From NCBI GenBank assembly GCA_016715065.1, contig JADKBN010000028.1, positions 1 to 64,000 of the forward strand: a stretch of 64,000 nucleotides of DNA, given 5' to 3'. Made by a program: the position numbers and the translations under genes. Shown piece after piece: positions 55,887 through 64,000 of this stretch (position 1 is its first letter; every line of letters starts with the position of its first letter). Source of the stretch: Fibrobacterota bacterium (lineage in GTDB: Bacteria; Fibrobacterota; Fibrobacteria; UBA5070). Below the pieces are notes generated by a model. That model ran no database searches and had not been told where the DNA came from. It saw only the letters and a program-made list of their open reading frames with translations.

Positions 55887-58883
55887 ATGGTCAAAATTCG
55901 GAATATTTCTCCAAGAGCCATTCTGGCCAACCTCTGGATTCCTCGATTGCACAAATCGTGGATCGGCTTGGCGACCCTGTTCACGATGGCCGGTCTTGCC
56001 TTGGTGTCTTGCCAGGACGTGACCTACGAAGAGGAAATCGAACCGCAAGCACCAGGCACGGAATTGCCCATGGTCAAGCTGCAGGGCCTCGTCCCTTCCC
56101 GTATTCCCGATTCTTGCGCTTGGAAGACCTCCAAGGATTCCGGCCGAGAAGCCACCGTCTGCGAAGGAACTTCCTGTACGGTAAAGTTTCACCTGAAATC
56201 GGCCTTGGGGCCCGATACCCTGCGTCTTTCCCTGATGCGATGGGGGATTCGGGTGGGGACCGTCAAGGTGGTCGCCAAGCCCGATGGGTCCGGCTTGACG
56301 GCGCTTGGGCTGGTGGGGACGGATTCCCTTGTCGGGAAGCTCCTGGATGCCTTCGCCTTGGCCAGCAGCGGGAATCCCGATTCCATCGCCAAGCTCGGCA
56401 GTGATTCCAGATCGCGACTGGTGGGATTCTACGCGTCGCGCCTGTTGGCGGGAGACTCCGCCTTCGTCGCATCCCCGCCGGTGCTCCCAGATGGAATTTC
56501 CAGGGACGCCTTGAACGCCGCGCTGGTCCAGGTGGGCGCACGCAGCTCCAAAAGTTGGACGCAAATTGTCATGTCGGGAGCTGGTCTGGATTCCGCCAAG
56601 GTCGCCGCCTTGGCGCAGGACGCGGTGGATCGCGGAGCCCTCCAGGCGACGGATCTCGCGAACCTGCAGAAGGCGTCGGTCGGGGGAGCGCCTGTGATCT
56701 CGGTACCGTCCGGATCCTACGATGGTCCCCAGGAGGTGGAAATCTCCTGCTCCGTGGCAGACTGCAAGCTCGGAATCTCCCTCGATGGCTCCCGTTGGTC
56801 TCCCTATCTGAGACCTGTGCAGGTCGACCGCACGGAGAGGGTTTACGCCCGATCCATCGTCACAGGGGAGGATCCGGCCATCACCTGGGCGGATTACACC
56901 ATCGCCTTGGCGCCTCCCCGATTCACGCCGGCCCAGGGAGTCTCGACAACCTCGCGCACGGTGCAGATTCTGCCTTCCGTGCCCGAGGCGACCGTCTATG
57001 TGTCCACCGATGGTCTGCGCTGGAAAGTCTACGAAAGACCCATTGTCGTGTCGGTGACCACCACGCTCTGGGCCTACGACACCATGCCCGGCTGGGCGCG
57101 CAGTCCCGTGGTGACAGCGCAATACCGGGTGCGCACGGCGACCCCGAACATCGCGCCGGCGGGAGGGACCTTCCCCGGCGCCCAGAGGGTTTCCATTGCG
57201 GATTCTGTTTCCGAAGCCACCATCCAGTACTCGTTCGATTCGACTGAATGGCTCGATTACACGGGGGCGGTCCAAGTGGACCACCCCGTCCGCCTATGGG
57301 CCCGGGCGTGGGCTTTGGGGATGGATACGAGTCTGGTGGCGGCGACCTCCTTCGAGTTCTCGCTGGGTGAGCCCAAGTTCAGCCTGCCCTCCGGAGGATT
57401 CCCCTCCGCCCGCAAGGTGGGGTTGTCGGCCGCGTCTGGTGTGGACATCCGCTACACCACGGATGGATCCGATCCCTCCGAAACCTCGCCCCTGTATCGG
57501 GATTCCTTGGACATCGCACGATCCATGGTGGTGAAAGCGGCGGCGTTCAAGGCTGGCTGGGTGCGCAGCCAGGTGGCCATGGCGTCGTATTCCATCAACG
57601 GGAGCGTCGCCACCCCCGAATTCAGCCTGCTTGCCGGCACCTACACCAGCGCCAAAATTGTGACACTTTCCGTCTCCACCACCGGCGCCCAGATCCGGTA
57701 TACCACGGATGGAACGGTGCCAAGCGACACTTCGAAGGTGTACAAGGATCCGATCTCCGTCGGGGCCACCACCACCATCCGGGCGATCGCGCTGAAGGCC
57801 GGATGGGCCACGAGCCTGGTGGCGGTCTCCACGTACACCATCACGGGGACGGTGGCGAGGCCCTCGTTCAGTCTACCCGAGGGGACCTACTCCAAAGTCC
57901 AGAAGGTGGCCCTTTCGGTCGCGACCCAGGGGGCCGAGATCCGCTACACCCTCGACGCAACGACACCCGACCAGACATCCCCCCTGTACAAGGACTCGAT
58001 CGCTATCGTGGCCGCCACCACCATCAAGGCCATAGCCCTCAAGTCCGATTGGGAGACCAGCCCGGTGGCCAGCGCGAAGTATGCGCTCCAGGATGGCTTC
58101 GGGATGAAGCTGATTCCGGCGGGGAGCTTCTTGATGGGAAGTCCTTCGACGGAAATTGGTCGCGCCGAAAACGAGATCCGGCATTCCGCGCAGGTCTCGG
58201 CATTCTGGATGGACACCACGCATGTCACCCAGGGGCAGTACGCGGCCCTGATGGGGGTGAATCCTTCCAGTTCCACCGGATGCGGGAGCGATTGCCCCGT
58301 GGAAACCGTCACATGGTTCGACGCGGTCCTGTACTGCAACGCGCGCAGCAAGCGCGATGGCTTCGATACGATCTACAGCTATGACGGTCGGAAGGGAACG
58401 TATGGCATGGCCACCACGGCCCTGGAGGGAATCGTCTTGCGTCGTGGTCTGCAAAAGCCAGGATACCGCCTGCCCACGGAAGCGGAATGGGAATACGCCG
58501 CGCGCGGAACCGCAGCGCGCGCAGGCTCCTACCCGGCCTATTCCTGGGGCACTGCGAGCGATCCGACGACAATTGGTGCCAACGCCTGGTATTCTGCCAA
58601 CAGCCTGGGCAAGCCGCATCCGGTGGCCACGAAGAAGCCGAACGACTACGGATTGTACGACATGGCCGGAAACGTGTGGCATTGGGTGGGAGACTGGCAC
58701 GGAACGTATCCAGCCACATTGTCGGTGGATTACGAGGGGCCTGCGACCGGCTCCTTCAAGGTGCGGCGAGGAGGCAGCTGGGACAATCCCGAGTCGTTCC
58801 TGCGTTCGGCCTACCGTGGGGGCACCAACCCTGATGGCCGCAGCACCACCTACGGTTTCCGCTGCGTACGCTCCAGCCCCTGA
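55887..58883 (+). CDS. Large lipoprotein with chitobiase-C-type repeats and FGE/SUMF1-like domain
   Basis: A 998-residue exported protein. The signal region (LFTMAGLALVSCQD) contains a plausible lipobox, Cys at about residue 33. The middle holds several beta-sandwich repeats of the chitobiase/beta-hexosaminidase C-terminal type; the three clearest, around nt 57370-58095, carry IRYTTDGSDPSETSPLY, IRYTTDGTVPSDTSKVY and IRYTLDATTPDQTSPLY. The last ~250 residues are a formylglycine-generating-enzyme/sulfatase-modifying-factor domain (MKLIPAGSFLMGSP, TTHVTQGQYAALM, YRLPTEAEWEYAARG, GLYDMAGNVWHW, RRGGSWDN). In bacteria that fold also serves non-FGE roles, so an oxidase function is not assured. ATG 55887 has a GAGG site. 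Confidence 0.85.
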   Translation: MVKIRNISPRAILANLWIPRLHKSWIGLATLFTMAGLALVSCQDVTYEEEIEPQAPGTELPMVKLQGLVPSRIPDSCAWKTSKDSGREATVCEGTSCTVKFHLKSALGPDTLRLSLMRWGIRVGTVKVVAKPDGSGLTALGLVGTDSLVGKLLDAFALASSGNPDSIAKLGSDSRSRLVGFYASRLLAGDSAFVASPPVLPDGISRDALNAALVQVGARSSKSWTQIVMSGAGLDSAKVAALAQDAVDRGALQATDLANLQKASVGGAPVISVPSGSYDGPQEVEISCSVADCKLGISLDGSRWSPYLRPVQVDRTERVYARSIVTGEDPAITWADYTIALAPPRFTPAQGVSTTSRTVQILPSVPEATVYVSTDGLRWKVYERPIVVSVTTTLWAYDTMPGWARSPVVTAQYRVRTATPNIAPAGGTFPGAQRVSIADSVSEATIQYSFDSTEWLDYTGAVQVDHPVRLWARAWALGMDTSLVAATSFEFSLGEPKFSLPSGGFPSARKVGLSAASGVDIRYTTDGSDPSETSPLYRDSLDIARSMVVKAAAFKAGWVRSQVAMASYSINGSVATPEFSLLAGTYTSAKIVTLSVSTTGAQIRYTTDGTVPSDTSKVYKDPISVGATTTIRAIALKAGWATSLVAVSTYTITGTVARPSFSLPEGTYSKVQKVALSVATQGAEIRYTLDATTPDQTSPLYKDSIAIVAATTIKAIALKSDWETSPVASAKYALQDGFGMKLIPAGSFLMGSPSTEIGRAENEIRHSAQVSAFWMDTTHVTQGQYAALMGVNPSSSTGCGSDCPVETVTWFDAVLYCNARSKRDGFDTIYSYDGRKGTYGMATTALEGIVLRRGLQKPGYRLPTEAEWEYAARGTAARAGSYPAYSWGTASDPTTIGANAWYSANSLGKPHPVATKKPNDYGLYDMAGNVWHWVGDWHGTYPATLSVDYEGPATGSFKVRRGGSWDNPESFLRSAYRGGTNPDGRSTTYGFRCVRSSP

Positions 58884-59002
58884 ATTCCTGTTAAACAATC
58901 TCCCTTTGTCGCGCCTTTAGTGGCCACGACCTCGGTGTTGGCCGTGTTAGGCTTTTCGCGTTTGATTCGGTTTTGAATCGAGTCCCGGTGGCACGCCGCT
59001 TC

Positions 59003-59034
59003 GCGGAGACTCCCCACCGGGGCGTCTTTACAGT
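59003..59034. repeat. Imperfect copy of the TGTAGRGACG palindrome
   Basis: AGACTCCCC (59007-59015) and GGGGCGTCT (59019-59027), followed by TTACAG, form an imperfect stem of the same family as 53389-53433. It lies between two convergent genes. Confidence 0.5.
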
Positions 59035-59037
59035 GGG

Positions 59038-60540
59038 CTAGGTCTTCGCTTTCGTCGTCGGGGCCTTCTTGTCATTGCCCTTCGCGCCCGTCTTCGTTTT
59101 CGAGTCTGGCTTCAGAGGTGCAGGAGCGTATTGGAAGATGGTCACGGGAATTCCGGACTCGGCGAGTCCTTGGGTTGCCGCGGCGACCTTGTTGTCACTC
59201 ATGGTCACCGCATAGCAATTTTTGTCTAGTCCGGACTCCACAGGAGTGAATGCGTTCGCCGCGAAATCGATGTTGTAGAGCCCCGGGAGGGGCACGACCT
59301 TGATCCCATCCTTCTTTTTCATGGGCATCGGCAATGTTCGGAACATCAGGAAGATCGCATCGTAGGCTATTTCCGCACCGCTTCCGGCATCCAGCAGCTT
59401 GCTCAGGACGATCTTGTTCTCGTATCCTTTCGTCGTACCCGTGAGTTCCAAGGCCAAGGGATTGGAAGAGGATGCGTTGTCCAGGGGCCGGCTGGATTTG
59501 CGGATGGCGTAGGTTCTCTGGTTGGTCGGTGGCGCGCAGAGAGTCGATGTGCACAGAAGCGCGTCGATTTTGACGACGCTGTCGGGTGCATCGTAAAATT
59601 TCCCGATCTTCAGGATGATGGCGCGATCCTGGGTCTCCTCGCGGCTCTGGGGTGCGGGTGTGAACAGCTTCACAGCGATGACCACGGGCTTGTACAGTGA
59701 TCCGTAGGTGAGGGTGGGCTTGGGGATGGGGTCAGATAGCTTCAAGGAAAAAAGTTCGGGAGATTTGTTCTTTTCGGAGCTGCGCAGACAGAGTTCCAAA
59801 TCGAAATCCTTAGTCGAGGAAGCCAGCGCTGGATCGAGATGGAGATCCGGCTTCAGCCCAAGCTTGTATGGGGTTGGTGGCCAGGATTTGTCTTTTTCGA
59901 ACGGAGTCCAATCGATCAGATACGTGCTTGTTTTTCCGGAAATCCGCAGTGCCATCTCGAGCTTCAGTTTCTTCCATGCTTCCGGAAGGACCTTGGGCTT
60001 GAGTTGGATGGGCGTTCCCAAAAGCAACGTCTGGCCTGCGGGCAGAATTTGACTACGGACCACGCAATCTCCCATGTCCAGGGTGGTGGTGATCGCCCCT
60101 TGGGTGAAGGCGATCTCGAAAGGATTGGAAAAGGAGATGGGATTTGATAACTCGAGCTTTTCAGGTTCGGCGAACTCGGCGGAACAGGTCAGGGTCACCG
60201 TTCCTTTGCCGAAAATCAAGGACTTGGTCAGATCGATATTGATCTGATTGGTCTTGCTTGTCGCGGAAATGAACTCTGCTTGCGCAGTGCCCGCGACTGC
60301 CCTCAAAAGACCGTTCCAACTGCGCGGGTGGCGCCCGAAAGAGGCGTCCAACTGACACGGGATCTCGTCCTTGAGGTTGATGGCGCCGACCCTCACCTGG
60401 AAGGAGGATCCGTTGGTGTCCACTGCCGCGTCGAGGACCTTCTTGAGTTGATTGGGAAGGGCACTAAGCCGAGTGACCGGCCAAAGCTCAATCACGGCCG
60501 CTCCGTCGGCGTCCAGGCTAAGGTCTAGTGGCTCGCTCAT
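59038..60540 (-). CDS. Large protein of unknown family, second gene of an uncharacterised pair
   Basis: A 500-residue protein with no signal peptide or transmembrane segment (starts MSEPLDLSLDADGAAVIELWP). It looks mostly beta-stranded (KGTVTLTCSAEFAEPEKLELS, LKLEMALRISGKTSTYLIDWTPF), with Lys/Asp-rich loops and a basic low-complexity tail (KTKTGAKGNDKKAPTTKAKT). No recognised domain. Its ATG overlaps the stop of the upstream 1152-residue gene in an ATGA, so the two are coupled and probably physically or functionally linked. The lack of a signal peptide suggests a cytoplasmic role or export by a non-Sec route. Confidence 0.75.
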   Translation of the reverse strand: MSEPLDLSLDADGAAVIELWPVTRLSALPNQLKKVLDAAVDTNGSSFQVRVGAINLKDEIPCQLDASFGRHPRSWNGLLRAVAGTAQAEFISATSKTNQINIDLTKSLIFGKGTVTLTCSAEFAEPEKLELSNPISFSNPFEIAFTQGAITTTLDMGDCVVRSQILPAGQTLLLGTPIQLKPKVLPEAWKKLKLEMALRISGKTSTYLIDWTPFEKDKSWPPTPYKLGLKPDLHLDPALASSTKDFDLELCLRSSEKNKSPELFSLKLSDPIPKPTLTYGSLYKPVVIAVKLFTPAPQSREETQDRAIILKIGKFYDAPDSVVKIDALLCTSTLCAPPTNQRTYAIRKSSRPLDNASSSNPLALELTGTTKGYENKIVLSKLLDAGSGAEIAYDAIFLMFRTLPMPMKKKDGIKVVPLPGLYNIDFAANAFTPVESGLDKNCYAVTMSDNKVAAATQGLAESGIPVTIFQYAPAPLKPDSKTKTGAKGNDKKAPTTKAKT

Positions 60541-63500
60541 GCGGCACCTCCTTGGGAAGCTGCGCCAACAGGAACCTGGGCGGAAAGAAAGGACGCTCCG
60601 GCGTGAGAGGCGTTCTGGCCCCGGACCTCCACTCGCCCATCACCCCAGGCGGCAAGGAGGACTTGCGGCACCTGGACATGGAGGTTACCGTCTCTGGCGG
60701 GGTAGGTACGTCCATCTGAGTGCGGTCCTGGCAGAGGGGCCGTTCTTCCGTTGGCAGCCACGAATTGACAATGGAAAGCATCCACTTCGGTGGAGGCCAT
60801 TTCCTTGGGGAGAAGGGTTTCCAGGAGTCCTTGGGTGGAGATTGCTACTTGAACGCCTTGGGCCGAGCGGGTCGTGGTGGCGGCGCCGAGCTTGGCGGTC
60901 AAATCGATGGAGCGGGAACACTCCAGTTCAGTGCCGACCAATGGCCCCAAGAGGGAGTCGGAGAACTCCTTGATCGCGCCGGACGGGCTTTTTTCTCCAT
61001 CTGCTTCCGTTCGCGGCCGGGCTCTGACCTTCAACACGTGTTTCCCCTTACGGAGGAAATCGCCCTCCGCCGGCTGGAAAGCCACAAACACGACCTTTCC
61101 TGATTCGACGGTTCCGACGGTCTGGACGCTTTGTGTTTCCGGGATTCCTGTAATCACACCGAAGGAAATCGTCGCTTCCAGAATCTGTCTAGACCAGAGA
61201 TCTGTGTTGCCCGCCAGTTCGAGCTCGAAATGCCATTGGCTCGCCGAGGGTGTCGCTGTGCTGGGAGCGTAAAGTCTCGCCTGAAGCTCGCCAAAGCCAA
61301 GCGCACCGTAGTGGCCGAGAGGCTCCGGGCATGGGTAGGTAGCGATGGAAGCCGGAGAACGAGATTGGTCGAGCTTGAAAACCTTGACTTCCTTCAAGGC
61401 GTCAATTCGCTCGCTCATTCCCGCCACCACATGGAAGTCGAACGAGTAATCCTTGTCCAGCACCTTCTTCGGATCTTCGTCGTAGGCCTCCAGGATGGCG
61501 GGCAACGGATCGAACTCAAAGAGGAGTTGATGCGAGTTGGCGGGGACGACACGCAGTCGGGTTCTGGTATCTACCAATTGGATCATGCTGAATAGGTTGG
61601 TGGTTGTGGCCGCAACCGTGCAGTCGCCATCCATCAGGCAGCCCAGCCCGTCGGATTCGATGGCGGATAGCTTCACGGGCTTTCCCAGATGGGTGAACAG
61701 ATCCTGCAACGAAAGGACAAGGGCTTGATGGACGCGGGGCGTCGTGGCGGCAGCTTTCACGGAGTCCCAGGAAATGTCCTTGGTCAGGAGCTTGCCGTTT
61801 GTCTTGCCGGGCGTGAATCCCACCACGAATTCGCCATCGAACTTGACCTGGTTTTCGGTCTTGAAGGATGCGGAGGGGCTTTCCTTGGGCTGAGCGATCG
61901 CGCGGACGCAAAAGCCTGTGGGTGTCCTGGCGCCATTTCCCCCAAGGATCACGACTTCCACCAGCCCTGCGAATTTCGAGCGAATTTCCGGAGCCGACCA
62001 GGGGACCACCCAGCCGAGGCATCTGGTTTTGGGAAAGGGTAGGTGGTCCTCAGGGGATGCAGTGGCTTCGCTAAACCGTGGCGGATCGATGTTGATTTTG
62101 GCAAGTCCCCAGGGAGAGGTCTTCATCAACTCCTCGTCACTGAAGACTTCCAACGTGCACTCTCCCCACACATCGGCCATGCGCCGATCAAAGAAAATCC
62201 CGCAATCATCTACCGCAACAGGAACATGGAGGTGGTCGACGAATTCAACGGGCATCACCCCTTCGCGCAGCGGAGACCCTGTCAATTCCTGTTTGGCTTT
62301 TCCAAACGCATTGGTCATTTCGGATTTGGCCATTCCGATACCGGTGGTTTTGAGGGAGTCTGCGGTGGGGATCGAACCTCCCTGTGCGGCGGCTTGGAGA
62401 CCGCTCGAAGCAGAGGCCGTAGCGGAGGCGGAAGGACTCGAGGGGGATGGAATGAATTTGAGACGCAACTCGTAGGTCGCCGGGGTGGAGCCCTCGTTTC
62501 CGAGCGCGTACATTTCATCCACCACGATCAAGACAAGTTCTGTCCCGAAGGCCACGGTGGCTTCCTTGGAGAGGATGCCCGCACCCACAGGCTTCAATGC
62601 GCCCCGACTGGGCTTGCCATCAGGTTTGGTGTCAGGGGAAGGCTGTTTGAAGGTGAGCGTATCCTTCATGGCAGAGAGCATTTCCAAGATCCATTTCAAG
62701 GTGATGGGATTCATTGTTTCCACCGTGCCGTCGCTGGGTAGAGCCGATCCGAACAGCTTGGCATCGGCTCCCGAGGCGGCATTGAGTCCGGGCGATTCCT
62801 GGGCTGGGTCCCACCAGGTCAACGCCGCGGGAGGGATTCCCTTTCCGGCTTCGCTATTCAGCAGGATTTGATTGGAAGTCGGGAGCCAGTTGCTGGTGAA
62901 CTTCAAGCGAGTCGATCGGAACGAGGTCCCCGTCAATGCCTTGAAACGAGCGAAATCCACGGCGCCGATTTCCTTGGCGGAACTCGCAGCTGTCAGCGAC
63001 GACGCCTCGCCATCGATCCGAACCAGATCGGCAAGCAATGGTGCGCAGAGCACGAGGTTCACCAAGGTCTTGCCCGACCAGTGCGCGGAAGTGAGTGCGA
63101 CCCTGGAAGGGGGTTTGTCAAATTTACCCTCATCACCGGAGTCGGTGAAATCGACCCAAGCCTCCGTGTCTGTTAGATGGATCCGATACGAAGGCGGCAA
63201 AACGACTTCTCCCTTGTCCAGCGAATGAACCCATTCGATCTTCCAGATCACCTCGGTCTGGGGGGGCGAAAGCTTGGAAGGAGGAATCATCTTGCCCAGA
63301 TCGAATCCCAGATCGACCTTGGTCCCTGTGCTGGCTTGATCGTTGTATTTCTTGACCAGGTCATACGGCACGGGCTTGGTCGGGAAGTCAGCCCAGCCGG
63401 CCAATGCTCCTTTGATCCCGAATTTGGACGAAATCGACTCGTCCGCGAAAGCTTCCTCAGGGGTGGCGGATAGAATCGTCGGGAAGAAGTCCTCTGAGAG

Positions 63501-63995
63501 AGCTCCCCCAGATTTTTCCACCAGCAAGTTCACAAGACTGGTGACGGTTGAATCTGCTTGCGCAGAGAAGACTTCCCAGTGTAGAAACGTGGGGCTAACC
63601 TTGAACTTGACCACCCCCTTGGCATCCTTTATGTCGGAATGCTTGCCGGAATATGGACCAACCATTCCCAGCACAGCATTGCCTTGCACCGTGAGGAACG
63701 GGTGGTTGAATGTGACCGTTTTCCCTTCCGAGAGCAGGGACCAAAGGTTCGCGATTTCCAAGGCCGGAGATTTGAATTCCCAAAGAGCCTGGGGGTCTTG
63801 GGTGTTTTCGCGGATCCCGATCTTGAATACAGATTTGCCATCGCGGGAGATCACGGTGGCCTGACAGGCCTGGGGCTGGTAGGGCTCCGTTGCCCAGACG
63901 CAGGAGCCCATGGGTTGGCTGTCGGCTCCGTCCCAGGAAGCCTTGGCGCGCACCTTGATGAACATTCCGTGTTGGCCCAAAAACACTTGGCGCAA
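60537..63995 (-). CDS. Very large protein of unknown family, first visible gene of the pair, near window edge
   Basis: At least 1152 residues, possibly longer; the frame is open to the window edge, while ATG 63965 (MFIKVRAKASWDG) could be a true start. No signal peptide or membrane segment is seen. The protein appears beta-rich, with a Ser/Ala-rich linker near residues 540-570 (SPSSPSASATASASS), and ends with segments typical of a beta sandwich (LHVQVPQVLLAAWGDGRVEVRG). No known domain was recognised. The stop overlaps the next gene's start. Its size, soluble character and coupling suggest a structural or effector protein, but nothing in the sequence fixes a function. Confidence 0.75.
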   Translation of the reverse strand: MRQVFLGQHGMFIKVRAKASWDGADSQPMGSCVWATEPYQPQACQATVISRDGKSVFKIGIRENTQDPQALWEFKSPALEIANLWSLLSEGKTVTFNHPFLTVQGNAVLGMVGPYSGKHSDIKDAKGVVKFKVSPTFLHWEVFSAQADSTVTSLVNLLVEKSGGALSEDFFPTILSATPEEAFADESISSKFGIKGALAGWADFPTKPVPYDLVKKYNDQASTGTKVDLGFDLGKMIPPSKLSPPQTEVIWKIEWVHSLDKGEVVLPPSYRIHLTDTEAWVDFTDSGDEGKFDKPPSRVALTSAHWSGKTLVNLVLCAPLLADLVRIDGEASSLTAASSAKEIGAVDFARFKALTGTSFRSTRLKFTSNWLPTSNQILLNSEAGKGIPPAALTWWDPAQESPGLNAASGADAKLFGSALPSDGTVETMNPITLKWILEMLSAMKDTLTFKQPSPDTKPDGKPSRGALKPVGAGILSKEATVAFGTELVLIVVDEMYALGNEGSTPATYELRLKFIPSPSSPSASATASASSGLQAAAQGGSIPTADSLKTTGIGMAKSEMTNAFGKAKQELTGSPLREGVMPVEFVDHLHVPVAVDDCGIFFDRRMADVWGECTLEVFSDEELMKTSPWGLAKINIDPPRFSEATASPEDHLPFPKTRCLGWVVPWSAPEIRSKFAGLVEVVILGGNGARTPTGFCVRAIAQPKESPSASFKTENQVKFDGEFVVGFTPGKTNGKLLTKDISWDSVKAAATTPRVHQALVLSLQDLFTHLGKPVKLSAIESDGLGCLMDGDCTVAATTTNLFSMIQLVDTRTRLRVVPANSHQLLFEFDPLPAILEAYDEDPKKVLDKDYSFDFHVVAGMSERIDALKEVKVFKLDQSRSPASIATYPCPEPLGHYGALGFGELQARLYAPSTATPSASQWHFELELAGNTDLWSRQILEATISFGVITGIPETQSVQTVGTVESGKVVFVAFQPAEGDFLRKGKHVLKVRARPRTEADGEKSPSGAIKEFSDSLLGPLVGTELECSRSIDLTAKLGAATTTRSAQGVQVAISTQGLLETLLPKEMASTEVDAFHCQFVAANGRTAPLPGPHSDGRTYPARDGNLHVQVPQVLLAAWGDGRVEVRGQNASHAGASFLSAQVPVGAASQGGAA

Positions 63996-64000
63996 CCAGG

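Overview
The window reads as a chromosomal segment of a GC-rich, Gram-negative bacterium. The best guess is a Fibrobacterota/FCB-group organism. This rests on several secreted proteins that share a T9SS-like C-terminal domain, secreted polysaccharide-degrading enzymes (GH16, and a GH51/GH39-like arabinofuranosidase with binding modules), an M6 protease with PA14 modules, many lipoproteins and outer-membrane barrels, and a Bacteroidetes-type tail-fibre-like protein. The assignment is inference; no rRNA gene is present. Coding density is high, and long antisense open frames, normal for this GC content, were discarded.

Layout. 1-2.2 kb: a decayed IS256-type transposase beside an integron-type tyrosine recombinase with no cassette visible. 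2.5-6 kb: a membrane protein, then an ABC importer whose binding-protein gene is broken by one base. 6-10.5 kb: a 64-bp perfect palindrome, a polytopic HELGH protein, a VIT/vWA protein and a GH16 glucanase. 10.5-11 kb: a gene-free stretch with two consensus DnaA boxes. 11-21.9 kb: rfbA and a coupled small membrane gene, a Fur-family regulator, rsmA, a lipoprotein, a broken barrel gene, an Rpn-type nuclease, acnB and a frameshifted membrane gene. 21.8-26.8 kb: a secreted PEP/pyruvate-binding-domain protein, a tail-fibre-like protein and a coupled two-gene unit. 26.8-29.4 kb: groES-groEL under a perfect CIRCE operator; groEL lacks its usual stop. 29.4-32.1 kb: a lipoprotein and two eroded genes (Fic family and another). 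32.1-39 kb: PPK2 polyphosphate kinase, the arabinofuranosidase-like enzyme and the M6 protease. 39.2-43.5 kb: trpB2, an unknown secreted protein and an rtcB-prfH RNA-repair/ribosome-rescue pair, divergent from oxyR. 44.8-47.8 kb: a secreted unknown, a soluble PAS histidine kinase and tRNA-Met. 47.9-53.4 kb: surE, gyrA, a PilZ protein (overlapping starts and stops) and a CNNM/CorC-like protein. 53.5-54.1 kb: a vapBC-type toxin-antitoxin pair. 54.2-58.9 kb: two outer-membrane proteins and a lipoprotein with chitobiase-C-like repeats and a C-terminal FGE/sulfatase-modifying-factor domain. 59-64 kb: two large, translationally coupled genes of no recognisable family, the second running to the window edge.

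Themes. Several genes are interrupted by single-base shifts, three of them at G5 or A5 runs, so either the consensus has homopolymer errors or several loci are eroding. Two dispersed intergenic repeat families recur: TGTAGRGACG palindromes, and elements carrying TCCTGAGGAG with CGTCTCGA or TCGAAGG. The most interesting candidates are the uncharacterised pair at 59-64 kb, the oxyR/rtcB-prfH locus, the groEL gene that reads through toward its own terminator, and the DnaA-box cluster near 10.8 kb.
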